Both the position numbers and the translations under genes were made by a program. Below the pieces are notes generated by a model. That model was given only the letters and a program-made list of their open reading frames with translations. It searched no databases and had not been told where the DNA came from. A stretch of 64,000 bases of DNA, taken from Hirundichthys speculiger. Its lineage: Eukaryota > Chordata > Actinopteri > Beloniformes > Exocoetidae. The stretch covers positions 3,968,001-4,032,000 of the forward strand of contig JAGFBZ010000855.1 of the NCBI GenBank assembly GCA_018398805.1, in the 5' to 3' direction. Shown piece after piece: positions 25,151 through 37,290 of this stretch (positions are counted from its first letter, which is position 1; the number at the start of each line of letters is the position of its first letter).

Positions 25151-26779
25151 CCCATCTAGGATAACTTATTAGTAGTGTTGGAGATGGAGAGTAGCAAGAA
25201 TGTGAGACAGCCACGGAAAAGTTGGTGGAAACTTGCATCAAATTGTCCAGTGGTTGAAATTTCATCCAGTAACTTAGCTGTGGGAAAGTATATTTTACTT
25301 CACCACAAAGATATTACAATAACAAAACTTAAATTCAAAGATAGAAGGGGAAACCGGACAGCACCAGCGTATTCTCAAATCCAAGCACAGCTGCACCATC
25401 ACAAGCAAGACAAAATATTTCAGATCTGCTTCTATGTACGTTTTCTTTTTTTTCTGACATTTTTTTTTTTTGTCAGAATAAAAAATTAATTTTACTTGAT
25501 TTCATATAATTAATGATAAATGAGGTAAGGAATACATCCAATTGAAATTAAGCAACAATGTGTATTTAAATGCTGATTTTGAAAATGCATGCTGAGGAAG
25601 CATGACAGCTCTGGCTTATTTAGGTTCATATTTTTAAGTTTCATTCTTCACTTTCACCACCAGCTGCTACTGGACACAACAACTGAAGAACTGCAGGCGA
25701 AACCGAATAAAATATTGGACTCACATTCATTATTTTGCCAAAACCTGACCCCAGTGACTGTCTGATTACTGTGTTAAATTAGCATTAGCTTACCATCTCA
25801 AGATGGCACAAAATGTGTATTTGTTCATCTCCTGGTGGACAAGGTGTGAAGCTGCATAACACCTGAAAATCCCTACCAAATACCCCAACGACCCTCCTCA
25901 CCGCCTGCAGAGAACAACTTAGGTCATTACAGTCTGCTGTCAAAACCTGTGACCACTCTGCATTGGAGCCGCCAGGATTAAGGGTTGTGAAAACAAGAAC
26001 AAGGAGGGAAAGGAGGTGAAAGCTGACAGGGGGAGCAAGGCCTTAAATATTTTCTCTTCCACTCTTTTTTTCTCCATGACCACGTGCTGATTCTTGCAGC
26101 TATTTTGTGGCAGACTGCACTAATATGAAGCGATATGGAGTCACATGGAAAACACGGACCAACAGAGCAATCATTTCCTTAGAACTGAGAAAGGCTGCTT
26201 CATATTTCACATCATGAAAGGTCATCCAAGCCATGAAAAGCCAAAGTTTTCATTCACTCAGACTTCAAAAAGAAACATAATGATTTAGTTTTTGCACAGT
26301 AGGTATTACTAGGAATATTCTGGCTAAAATCTGGAAGAAGATTGCATATGTTTAAGTGTTTGTGCGTTCTTGACCCTCAAGTCACCTTAAAAACATTTTC
26401 TATCCTTCGGTCTCAAATCGGTCCCTCTCATGAAAGTGCAATAAATATGATGTATTTGTTATTATTATGTTGTTGTTTTTTTTCCACTTTCACCACATCA
26501 TATCTTTTTAACACCTTCATATCTAACCATAGTAATAAATTGTATTATTATTTTGAATATATGTTATGTTTTAATGTCCTTTTTGTCATAAGTTGTTATG
26601 CATGTACCTTATTCATCCCAGCGGGACACTCACAAACTCCAAAAGCATCCAAAGCATCATGTAAGGCAACAGGGCATGCAATAACTACAAAAAAAAGATT
26701 AAAAACTATCAAGGAGAAAAAAAAAGAGTAGTACTTTTTTTAAGCTTAATGCAAGGCAGACTGTTTATCATAGGGTGCA
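25151..26779. other. non-coding, no gene seen
   Basis: No recognisable exon. The ORF at 26342-26731 is AT-rich and lacks any known motif. Confidence 0.5.
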
Positions 26780-27151
26780 TTGTGTTTAATGTGTAGTGCA
26801 GTCCAGACCTCCGCTCCTCTTCCTCCTCTGACCATGGACCTAGCCCTGGACTTGCATGACCAGGTTGGCTGCAGATGGTCCTCTGGTACAAATGGCTCCT
26901 CTTTGCCATGGCTGGTGAGATGGGAGTTCTGCCAACCTCCTCCAAGAGGGCCCTGGGGTAAAGAACGGGCCCTACCGTAGGGGGTAGGGCCTCTTTGACT
27001 GTGGGAGAGCAGAGGACTTCCCCATTTCTTGATCTTCATGGTGTCATCCTCCATTGCCTCTTCCTCTTCTTCCTCCTAGGGCCTGCAGGGCCCCCCTGTG
27101 TCAGGCAGGAATTCCTCCCCAATCCCTCCTGGCCCCCAGAAGAATCCTCAC
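26780..27151. other. GC-richer unassigned segment
   Basis: Shows GGGCCCTACCGTAGGGGGTA and CT-rich stretches. Frames are open on both strands but match nothing known. It may be part of an unrecognised repeat that ends at the following TA tract. Confidence 0.3.
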
Positions 27152-27230
27152 ATATATATATATATATATATATACGATTAATCGCATTATTTCCCTGATT
27201 AATCACGATTAATCGCATTGTATACGCAAG
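27152..27230. repeat. (TA)n followed by GATTAATCGC repeats
   Basis: TA repeat to about 27174, then CGATTAATCGCATT twice with a related copy between. This is a motif found at the ends of dispersed fish DNA elements. Confidence 0.6.
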
Positions 27231-27749
27231 ATCAAATAATGAATTCAAAAGTAGTGTAAAATGCACTTTTATTTCAATGTTCTGCTGCCATATAAACTAA
27301 AGTGCCATATCATTTGTTGTTTAACACTTTTAACATCAGCAATTGTCAGTAACACATAATTAGTGTAAATCTCGTCTTAAAAAATGTAAAATAAAATACA
27401 GCTTATTGCTACTGCCAGGGCATTAATGTCATCCTGTTTTTATTAAAAAAATTTAAAAAAAAATTCTACAAACAAAATCCAACAAAATGATTGTGGCTCA
27501 GCGCAATCAGAACATTAAAATAGGCAGTTTCTGAGGTAACAGTAGAAACCTTTAACGGGGAGTTCAGCTTGGCAGTTGTTACAAATAACCTTGTTTCTGT
27601 CAAATCCTCCATCTGGGAGAACTTTAAAATGAAAATGTCCATGTTAAAGTTCAGTAACTTTACCAATCTGTGTATCATTCATTCTTTCCATTTTCAATTG
27701 TCAATCAAAAATTTCAAAAATTAAAAAGTGAAATTTTATTTATCTCTTT

Positions 27750-27820
27750 GGCTGACTGGTAAGCGTGTGTGACTTTCACCTGGGAGTCTGGAGGATCCAA
27801 CCCCGCCCGGGACCTCCGTA
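27750..27820 (+). mobile_element. tRNA-derived SINE head (tRNA-like, not a functional tRNA)
   Basis: TGGCTGACTGGTAAGC fits an A box, CTTTCACCTGGGAG resembles a Glu(TTC)-type anticodon loop, and GGATCCAACCCCGCCCGGGA resembles a B box with SINE-like continuation. Stems do not pair well enough for a real tRNA. Confidence 0.5.
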
Positions 27821-27829
27821 GTTTCCCTT

Positions 27830-30800
27830 GCCACAATATTTTATGTGCTCTCAGGAATCAAAGAGTAACTCCAGTAAATTGTATTCTGACCTTGTCTTTC
27901 ACCAGTTAAAGGGTTGAAACAGCATCCTAGTATCAGACCAGCATCTTTTTCTGTTTCTTCATTGTAATGTAAAGGTATTTTATTTAATGAGCAAGATCAA
28001 GCTATTTAAGACATCTGGAAGCAGAGGAAGAATATTTGACTTCATCTCATCTGTGAACTGGACTGTGTTGACACCATCAGGAATTCAATTTTAAATCCAT
28101 CAAAAATATCATCTTATCATGTCTAGATGGGAAAGGTGCAATATAAAATTGGATGCATTGCTGCTTTTCATTTTAAATAAACCCCTGCTGTTTGGTTAGT
28201 AAAAATCCAAACCAGCACTCAGTTACTCCCACATTAATTCAAAATGAACTTGTTTGGAACGGCAGTCCTGTGGAACAAGTGTGTTCAGTGTTTTATTTAC
28301 CATCACCTCAGTGCCCAGAACTCCGTTAATCCTCTGTTTGTGTTCAAACACCTTAGCTGGTTGTTCTGCATCAATCAGTCTGCATGCTGACTGCTGCGAG
28401 CTGTCTGGCTAGTTGGCTGCCAGTGGAGCTGATCTGGCAGACAGCCTGCTGTTGAAGCCTATGTGTGATTTCAAAGATGTGTGACAGCAGACTGTGGATC
28501 GGTCTTGTCTGTCTGTCCTGCTGCCCACCTTTCTGTCAGCCTCTCTGAATCTGTGCTCGTCTGTGACTGCTCAAATCGGTCTCTCACTTTGTCTACCAGC
28601 CTTCCGGTCTCAGAGTTATCAAGAAGATCTTAAATAGACATAAAGACTATAATTAATCTGGCAAAATTACTTTTTTTTTTTTTTTAATTAGAATTATTCG
28701 TAACTGAAAGTGCACATCAATCAGTTACAAATATCATCTAAAAGGCTTTTGAGGACTTTTTCATTTTGTTTTTTGTCTTGTCAGGCAAATATTACACAAA
28801 CTTTTAATTGTCCTTAGATGGCAGACTCTGCTGTCAACCCGCCGCCCCCTGTAGGCTGGGTATGAGTGCCAAACTATTTTCCTTTCAGGGTCATCAGCAG
28901 GCCCCATGTTCTGACTTGGATCCTTCCCCTCACCTCAATCCTGAATAGTACCCCTGATTATCTCATAGTTTTATGGGATATTCCCTCATTTCCCCTTTAA
29001 AGGACTACATTACTTCCAGTTCTCCAAACTTGTCAAAAGCAATTTGCCTTCCTATTATTGCCTCAACTAATTTCATCATGACCCCCTCCTCACAACCCTC
29101 CCTGTAAAAAATCTTCGACCCTCCGCTTCCCTCAATCGAAACTCCCAACACGACCTGCCCAACCCCGAGAGTCCCACCAGCTCCATCCTGTGGGCTCCAG
29201 TGATTTTCTTTCTTCTTTTTTTTTTTTCTCTTTTTTGGAAATTGTCCTTCCTTTGTACCATTCTCAATTTTCTGGCAAGTCTTCTTTTTTCTCTAGGCAA
29301 GTTTTTGCAGAAAGCACTATGGTGAATTGGTCTACTGTACACACTGAGGTGCCTTTGTGTGAATAAAGCAGACTGTGACTCAGTGACTTCCAAATGAAAC
29401 CTGTCTAAAAGGGTTCAGGAAACGTGACAAACTTGTGCTTGCTTCCACCATCATATCCCCCACAGCCCTTCACCCCCTTCACTGCACCACCTCACCCATC
29501 CTTCTTCCATCAATTAGCGCCTCAATTGTGACAACACAGAGGATCTTCATTAGTGGAGAATGCTCAATTATATCAGTTGATATTTCTTTCCAAAACTAAT
29601 TATCCTAGTTGCACGGTATGGCTGACTGAGCCTGCCCTCACCCCGGGGCACAGTGGTTACTGATGTGATTTGGTTTTGGCTCAAAGTCTGCTTCCCTCTT
29701 TTCTTTTGTTACCCTTTCTCTCTACATTCACTGAAGCTGTTACAATCCTTCTGCATGCTTCTCCAGAACTCAGCTGACAGCCTGTTTGAAACAATTTGTG
29801 GTAACTTATCATGTACGAGCACTTCCTGTTTTACTGCATACCTTTGAAAGTAGATGCATGTTTCTTTTTTCCTACTAAGACACATGGAAATAGCAGCTCT
29901 GCGAATTCGACAAAAAAGCTCATCTCTACATAATCCTGATCCTTTGTTCATCCTGATGCAAAAATAGACATCCAGCATCACCGCCATAGCTGAAACAGAA
30001 ATGGTGTAAACACATCTTTTCATGAGATAAAGGTAAAACATCTGAGAGCATGTGGTCGAGAAGCTAGATGCTATATTGTCTCAATGCTTGTTTACCTGGA
30101 ACAGCTGTATTAATTATGAGGTAATTTTATTTCCGGCATAATAAAAGTCAGTATTTCAGCATGTTAATTACAGTGGGACATTTAAGGCAAAGAAAGAAAA
30201 ATATTTCTCAAGTGGAAATTCAAGCAGTGGGCACTAACTTCAAGATAAAGGCTCACTTTACCTTCATGTCAAGCAAATTATTTCTGTGCAAATTGCTTTG
30301 TGCTTTATTTCTTGAAAAGCTTTATTAGACAAAGCACTGTATTATCCAAATGTCTAAACATGCTTTATACTGCCTTTACCTTCAGCTGCACCCAGTTAGG
30401 CTCCTTTCAGTTGTCAGGGACCAGCCTCACAGAAGGTGGGCCATTTAGTCACATTTCAAAGTAGCTCTGACAGACACATGGTCATTACAGTGCCCCCCCA
30501 TATATTTCCTATTCCCTGTTTCAAAAACCAAAAGCCCTTATGGCCCTCTGTCCAGAGTCCAGAGGAAGATCACTTTAATTCTGCTTCACGGATCTTTTTC
30601 AAAAAGACCCAAGACCAGAAGACCTCAGAGCCGGTGACCGTTTGGTGAACCTGGACCAACCAGCCAAGACCCGGGCACTTGTAAACACAGCCATCGTCTA
30701 ACACTCTCTCATTCCACCCGAGTGCTTTTGTTCCCTCCCCACAGTAGCACAAGCAATTTATGTAGAGGAATGTTCTTTTAGCTCAAACGTGCTTTTGTAA

Positions 30801-32467
30801 CAACTGGTCGTTGCGTCAATGCCAGTAATGTTGGCAATCGCTTTACAGAAAGCAGCTGATCAATGATTTAGTGGTAGATTTCTGGCCTGATACACACAAT
30901 TGTGTATGTTTTTTGTTTTGTTTAGTTTTCCTTCATGCTTATGGTTATTTTTTTTAGGGACTGCATCCAAACTTCAGTGTTGCCAAAAACACTGACTCAT
31001 GCTGGGTCAACTGAAAACTGGGAGCGGGATGCTGCCCGAGATGAACAGGTTGTGGCCAGGACCTGGATTCCACTAATGGTTCATAAGTTCATTTCATTGT
31101 TTGGGAAGACACTCTAACCCGACCATCTGCCTGGTATCATCAACTCAAATCATGCAGAAGCTACGTGAACCTCAGGAAAAAAAAAAAAACAAAAAACACT
31201 GCCCCACTAAGAAATAAATATTTTCATACCACTTGTATCAAATAATCTGATCACTTCTACTGCAGGCCATGTAATCAGTGAATCAGGAAAATAAATACAA
31301 TTGAAAAAAAAAAAGCCAATTTAGGGCACAAGACATATTCCTGCACCAAAAGCATGGAACATGACTGTTTGTGACAGCGGGTGATTATTTGAGAGAGACG
31401 TCAATCTTTCCAGGGCACTGCAAAATCAAAAAGATATTCACCAAATCATAAATCCTCTCTGCTAAAAGCAAAGCACCCACCAAGCCACAAAAAAGAAGAA
31501 AAAATAATGACAGATGTGTCAGTACATTCAGTGACATTCTCAAGGAGGGAAAAGTGTCTGGTTTACTTTAGGAAGGACGGAACTGTGGGCACAACTTCTC
31601 TACACACTTGTTACTTTTGCACAGCCTTCCTTAAAGGGCAGCCGGCTCAACTTTTTGATGACTGACAGTGAGATTTGTAGTGATAATGTCTTCAAGGTGC
31701 CAGAAGATTGGGATTAAGCATACTCCAATTTAAACAGCAAAGTTGCTATGGCAATGACCTTCAGTTTTAGCTCATATGGTGTGCATGTGGAGAATGGTGA
31801 CTGGTGTTATTGCCCAGAGACGTTCCAATTCAGCGGAGGGCTTTTGTCGTGATTGCACTTTTAGGTCCTCCGTCAAATTTGAAACTCTGGCTTCGCACAT
31901 GTCTGTTGGTGAGAAGTGCCAGTGACATTACAGTGACAGCCACGCAGAAACAAAACAATGCAAGAACAGTCCACCTTTAAAGTTAATTAATATCTGAACT
32001 ATGAGCACATTTATACCATGACCCGCTAACCCTCCATCAGCCTTTCAAGCGTAGGAAAAGCTTCACCTCCAGTCCTAATTTAGGTTAAAGTGTAAGAGGC
32101 TTTTCAAATAAAACTGATGAGGGTTGACATGCGCCCGTTCTTTTAGCTGTTTGTGGATGTGAGCACCCAGAGCCTCAGCCAAATAAGCTCGGAGACTCAC
32201 GGTTTGGGGTCACAGTCTATCCCTCTTCAGGGCAATGCGTTCACACTCTCACACCTGCCTGTCAAAGGAGAAAGCGGCAGGACATCACAAGACAAAGGAC
32301 AGAACAGAAAAAGCAAGTCCTGATAAGGCAAGAAGCTGGGAGAAAGCATTTCCACGTCATCAAATAAAGGACAAACCCTAGCAGATGAAAATAAAGCTGT
32401 ACAATTATTGTCATTGTTAACTCAAGCCAATCAGTGCAGTGGTTATGCGGTATAATGTGTCAATATG
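27830..32467. other. non-coding, no gene seen
   Basis: No recognisable exon or repeat. A GTTGCTATGGCAAT sequence at 31742-31755 resembles an RFX X-box but has no gene nearby. Confidence 0.5.
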
Positions 32468-32815
32468 ATATGTAGCATCCATCCATGCATTTTCTACACA
32501 TGCTTCAAACTGTTCAGGGTCACAGGAGGCCAGGAATCTACCCCAACTGGTATTGCGTGAGAGGCGTGGAGCATGCTGGACAGGTCCCTGGTCCATCATA
32601 GGGCCACACGGAGACAAATGAGACAAACAACCATGCACGTTCACAGTCACTTCTTCAGATAATTTACTGTCACAAATCAACCTAAAGCTACTGGAATGTG
32701 GGAGGAAGCCAGGGAAGCAGGACTAAGCCCATGCAGACCAGGGAAGAACATGCAAACTCCACAAAGTGCTTGGTGCTGATTGACCATGGTAACAACCACA
32801 CCTCCCTGCTGCCCT
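32468..32815. repeat. common fish interspersed repeat (decayed)
   Basis: CATCCATCCATGCATTTTCT, CAGGGTCACAGGAGGCC, AGGGCCACACGGAGACAAA, CTGGAATGTGGGAGGAAGCC and GGGAAGAACATGCAAACTCC occur in the fixed order of a repeat that is very abundant in fish genomes. Family name not assigned. Confidence 0.7.
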
Positions 32816-34214
32816 GAGTCACAACTATCTTCTACATTTGATGAACATGCTGGCAGGAGGCACGTGTGTGGCTATACTGCCCCACAGTGGAGATAGGGAG
32901 AACAACAAGAGCAGGCATGAAGGATGTTAGTGTCCAGCAAGAACACACAGATTATATTTATATTTGAATCAGTTGAAACAATCACAACAAAAGTTCTAAA
33001 CTATCCTTTATAACCTGTATTTACATAAGATTATGATGGGTGAGTATTCACATCCACTAATAGTGCCGCTTAGTATTGGAACATATCTCCAGGCAATACA
33101 TATTTCTATGACATATTATATATTTCAAAGAAGATGGCATCCTCAGATTTGATCAGATTCATTCAAATTTTCATTAAAAAAGATAATAAAAAATACATAC
33201 ACAATCAGCTGAGCAGTCTGTGTTCAACAAGGGTCTCTGGTGAGCTTGAACCTTTCATAATCTGTTAGAATTAAACTTTTCAATTTAACATTTAAATTAG
33301 ATAAAATTACTATATATGAAAGAAGACACTGTGTCATACTGTATTTAATGCACATCACAGCATTAATTCCTGTAATAAGTAAGGAGTGCAAAAAAAATGA
33401 TAATTCACTGCAAGCAGTCGTCCCCTTATAGTGTTTCATGGTATTTATTGTCAGATACTTTAACTTCTTCCTATGAGCCATGCTGCAATGAGGTATTCTA
33501 TATGTGTTTATGATGTCAGTAATTCTTTAAGTGGCTTTAAACACAGTGGATTAGCCTCATCAGAGTAAAACACCTGGCCACAGGCATGTAAAAGGATTAT
33601 GTGAATTTCCAGAGCCTGAGAAGCATTTTTTCATTGCTTTTTCAAAAGATCTCACACAACTCATTTAGGTGATTGACAAGTAGGAGGCTAATGATGTAGC
33701 ACACTGGCTGGCGGAAGTCCTAGTTTCATATTCAGCCACAGAAACATCTGCTTCAGCATCAACCGTACTGATATAATTGGTTTTATAGATGCAGCAAACT
33801 ATATCTCAAAAGTTGCTTAGTAAAAACTAAAAGAGATGCTGTGGTTTTTAGAAACTGTGTGGTGGGCATCAAGCCAGGATAGCAAAGCTGAAGAACTCAA
33901 ACTGCATTTTTTTTTTTCACTTTTAATTTTTTCCCCCTTTTATATCTCCTACTAACTGGCTTAGTGAAATCCATTGAAAGATGCTTCCAGTTTAGCACCT
34001 CTTAATGGATTCACTCCAACATGGTGTATAGAGCATCCCCCTGTTCTCTATGTTTGTGTTTGGATAAATGAATTAAAAATGTGGCATTATTGTAAGCAAA
34101 ATTGTACGTAGTGTGGAAAGAGGCAGCCTTATTTGGCATAGTAGTTGGCATTGGTGTGCTGGATGGATTCCTCTTTCTTGTTGGCATGATTGAGTTTAAC
34201 AGCGCTATGGAATA
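32816..34214. other. non-coding, including 3' flank of the Ly6 gene
   Basis: Nothing recognisable. The 3' UTR of the Ly6 gene presumably occupies the part nearest 34214. Confidence 0.5.
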
Positions 34215-34396
34215 TCAGTGCAGCAACAGTGGAAGAAACAGCAGCAAATAGTTGAGTCCAGGCAGCCGGGGGGCAAAGCTTGTTACATTGCAGTCATCAC
34301 TGTAGCAGCAGTGAACGTTGACACCTGGTGCTCTGTAGCCCTGGCTGTTGGCCTGGCTGCAGAAAGACTTGTAGGAACATGACTTCATCACTCCAC
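34215..34396 (-). CDS. Ly6 exon 3 (second half of LU domain and GPI tail)
   Basis: 182 nt from GCTTGTTAG to TGA. It encodes GVMKSCSYKSFC ... VHCCYSDDCNVTSF and the hydrophobic C-terminus. Five cysteines complete the LU set. A possible ATTAAA poly(A) signal in minus orientation is at 33922-33927. Confidence 0.92.
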
Positions 34397-37290
34397 CTAA
34401 CAAGCAAACAGGGAAGAAATGTCAGTTACATCCATTGTGCAGCTGTAAATTTGTTGCTAGAACAAACGGACTTCTGGCTAATTTTATTATTCATTCTTTT
34501 TTCTCTTCTTTTCTCTTACCACCGGTTAAAAAGCCATTTTCAGTTTAAACGCAGCATTTGAGCCATGGGAGTCTTTTGCACAGCTTTGCCACAGAATCTT
34601 TAAGATTGTGATTTTTTTTTTCTTCAATGAAACAAATAAAATCAAAATGCCAAAAAATAACACTGCACAAAACAAACACCTACCTATAATTTGATCAATC
34701 TGTCATGGTGCCATGAACACATGGTGTCCTAATTAGGAGTGTTCACTCAGTTGGAGTAGCAAAGCTCTGAAAAGCCCCAGACCCCCTGCTGACTGGCATG
34801 TTTCTCCAGACACAAATATAATTTGTGTCTCCATGCATGTTGGTAAGTTGGTAAAAAGAGTAGAAAATAAGCTAGCTAAAAAAACTAACTCAATAAATAA
34901 AAAGTCCCTATACTGTCACTGTTGGACTTACTATCATGGCCCACCACCACAGCGCAGGCGTCAGAGTAGGTGGGACAAGATTTGGACCCTTGTCTGTTGC
35001 AGTCGTCATTATTGGAACCCATACAGGTGTAACACTTCAAAGCCTTACCTGAAGGAGAAAGAAATGTATAAAAGCTCCAAAGCAGATATTTTAGCACTTA
35101 CATTTAACAGGAAATTCCAAAGCAACCTAGGAATCAGATTTTTTATAAGTGGGTGTGTGAGGGTAATTTCTATAATTTATGAGCTTCATTTGTAAAATAA
35201 TTTCATTTGAATTTTAACTCATTAAAAAAAGGAAAAATACCTGAACTCTAAGTTAGACTACTCATCTAAAGGACTTCAAGTCCTCATGTCTATAAGGCTT
35301 TATAAGTTGTTTGCTCTTATCTTAAAATATGACGCATAACTAGAGCCCCTGGGGGCAGCAGGACCTTATTGCAGATGTCAGAGGTAAGCAGCCATACTGA
35401 CTGTTTCTCCAATACACACAAATCATTTCAGCAGTTCCATAATAGAGAAAATGTCATTCTCAAGCAGTCACATCACCGAGCCATCTTCCTGCTGCACGGA
35501 TATCTAGTGCAGTAATTATCTGAATCTGTTGGCTACTCCACATTTGAGCTACAGCCAATAAGAGAGAAAGCACTTTCTCTCTTATTGGGGTGCTTTCAAA
35601 TTTGTGGGTTTGCAAAGAAGAAACAGTAACATAGGCTTGATTCCCTAGTCTAAAACTTGCATAAACACAACCCTGTCATAATGATGCTTGTGACTCTTAT
35701 GGCTCTCACTATACCAGGTCCTGTAGTATAGAAAATACTAAATAAGCTTTCTCTGTCTCTTTTTTTTTATATAACAAATTCAGTGCCACCGTTAGTTACG
35801 GTGGTGCACTATCCATAGGGGCTTGGCCCAGAACCTGCAAAGCCCACAGGAAATGAGAGCTTGCCTCAACGCTCCGGCTGTCAAGCACGGGCAAATGACT
35901 GAGAGTGCAAATGTCTGCAAGGGCACAAGTCTTGGTATCTTTATTCTTTATTTGCACAGGATGTACTTGGTGTCAGTTTCTGTGCAAGATTTGCAAGTTT
36001 TCGACGTGTGACATTTTCCGCTGATGTGGTGAGACCAAAGTGAAGAGAGAGCGCTAATTGATCACTTCCTTCACACAAATTCTACCGAATCAACCGGAGA
36101 GTTACACAAATGTCCTCATTTTTCAAAGTACTCCTTTACAAACTTCAGCTGATGCCTCAGGCAGCCAATTCAGCTCATAAAACACCTAAATGCCTTTCTT
36201 GAGCTCTCCTGTGGAAAGAATAGTGATTTTAAAAACTAACTGACCTTTGAAATACTGCAGATTTAAATGCTTCCTTTTAAAATCCTTCATCCATCCACTA
36301 AATTCTAGTCAAGCAGCCTTAAACGCTGCTCCCTAAGAGGATCTAGAGCCAAAGCTTCAAGCATTTTTTTTTTTGCAGCAGGGTGTCACTTTTATTGGCC
36401 ATCCATGTGGCTTCCCTGAACCTCAGAGGCGACTCAACGCACACAAAGCTTTGGTACCATATTGACAAATCACCAAATCAACCTGATGAGTAATTTAATC
36501 ACTGCTCATGCCGGAGTTTAATTTCTTCCACCACATAAACCACAACACTTCAACAAATCTACAAAATCAGCAAGTGAAAAGAAATATGCTATATTTGAAC
36601 TGATTTTCTTTTCTGCTTTGGTGCTCATCTGTGTGTCAACATGGCGTATAAATACCTCATGCAGTTTGTAGTAGATGACCCTAATCTATCCCCACAGCAC
36701 AGCCGCCCTCCACACATGCTAAAAGTATTAGCCTCCAGGCCTATTAAGAGATTAGAGACTGGGATTGCATGCCAGCTAAGTGGTGGGTGATGGACTGAAG
36801 GGAAGCAAAACTCATTACAAAATTAACTGTAAATACCCAACAATAAATGCATTAAGTCAGTAATTAAAGTGTTAAAACATAAAGCGTTAAATAAGTGTTA
36901 AAAAATATATATGTACCCAAATTTCTAGGACGTTGTAGACAACTCTATGTTGTCTTGTTCATAAATCACCCACTGAAGTCAGAATATAGAGCCATTGCAG
37001 ACCTGCACACAGAGGGTTTCTGTTTTTTAGTTTCTGAGGTATAAAGAAAAAAAATACCAGGAAAGCTATACCTGGAAAACTATTCCTGGAAGCGGTGGAA
37101 AGATAAGAGTGCCTCAAAGGCATCAATCAAATAACATGTGGACAGAAGGTTTAGTGCTATTCTTATTGAAGAAAACAGTAAGGAGGAGATGGGAGGGAAA
37201 AGTGGAGAAAAGAAAAGGAAAAGTAAGTTCTTACTGTTTGTTGCCAGGAGGAATACAAAAAGCAGGAGCAGCAGACTGGGAAGCTCTCAT
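34215..37290 (-). CDS. Ly6/uPAR-domain GPI-anchored protein gene (three exons)
   Basis: Three exons spliced at 37235, 35048/34932 and 34396, all in phase 1, encode a signal peptide, one Ly6/uPAR (LU) domain and a hydrophobic tail. The mature chain begins KALKCYTCMGSNNDDC and has ten cysteines in the LU arrangement, ending HCCYSDDCN, the CCxxDxCN signature. CNVT is an N-glycosylation sequon. The tail LNYLLLFLPLLLH before the stop is a typical GPI-anchor signal, so the product should sit on the outer cell surface. LU proteins are diverse receptors and modulators, so function cannot be predicted from family alone and no symbol is given. Phase-1 introns at these places are usual for Ly6 genes. 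In this sequence the signal-peptide frame lacks an ATG (see exon 1). Confidence 0.85.
34932..35048 (-). CDS. Ly6 exon 2 (first half of LU domain)
   Basis: 117 nt from TTCTCCTTCAG to GATA|GTAAGT. It encodes KALKCYTCMGSNNDDC ... SCPTYSDACAVVVGHD with five cysteines. Confidence 0.92.
35555..35588. repeat. 34-bp palindrome in a Ly6 intron
   Basis: CCAATAAGAGAGAAAG and its exact complement are separated by two bases (CA). The 16-bp arms have no mismatch. Confidence 0.9.
37235..37290 (-). pseudogene. Ly6 exon 1, signal peptide with broken start frame
   Basis: One frame reads ELPSLLLLLFVFLLATN and then A before the donor GTAAGAAC. This is a convincing signal peptide in the phase (1) needed by exon 2. 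The only ATG (37288-37290) overlaps an in-frame TGA (ATGA) and opens a different frame, which hits a stop as soon as exon 2 is joined. A small indel in the assembly, a real null allele, or an unseen upstream start could explain it. Confidence 0.6.

Noticed and set aside
27750..27820. Functional tRNA gene
   Set aside because: Anticodon and T stems do not pair; best read as a SINE head.
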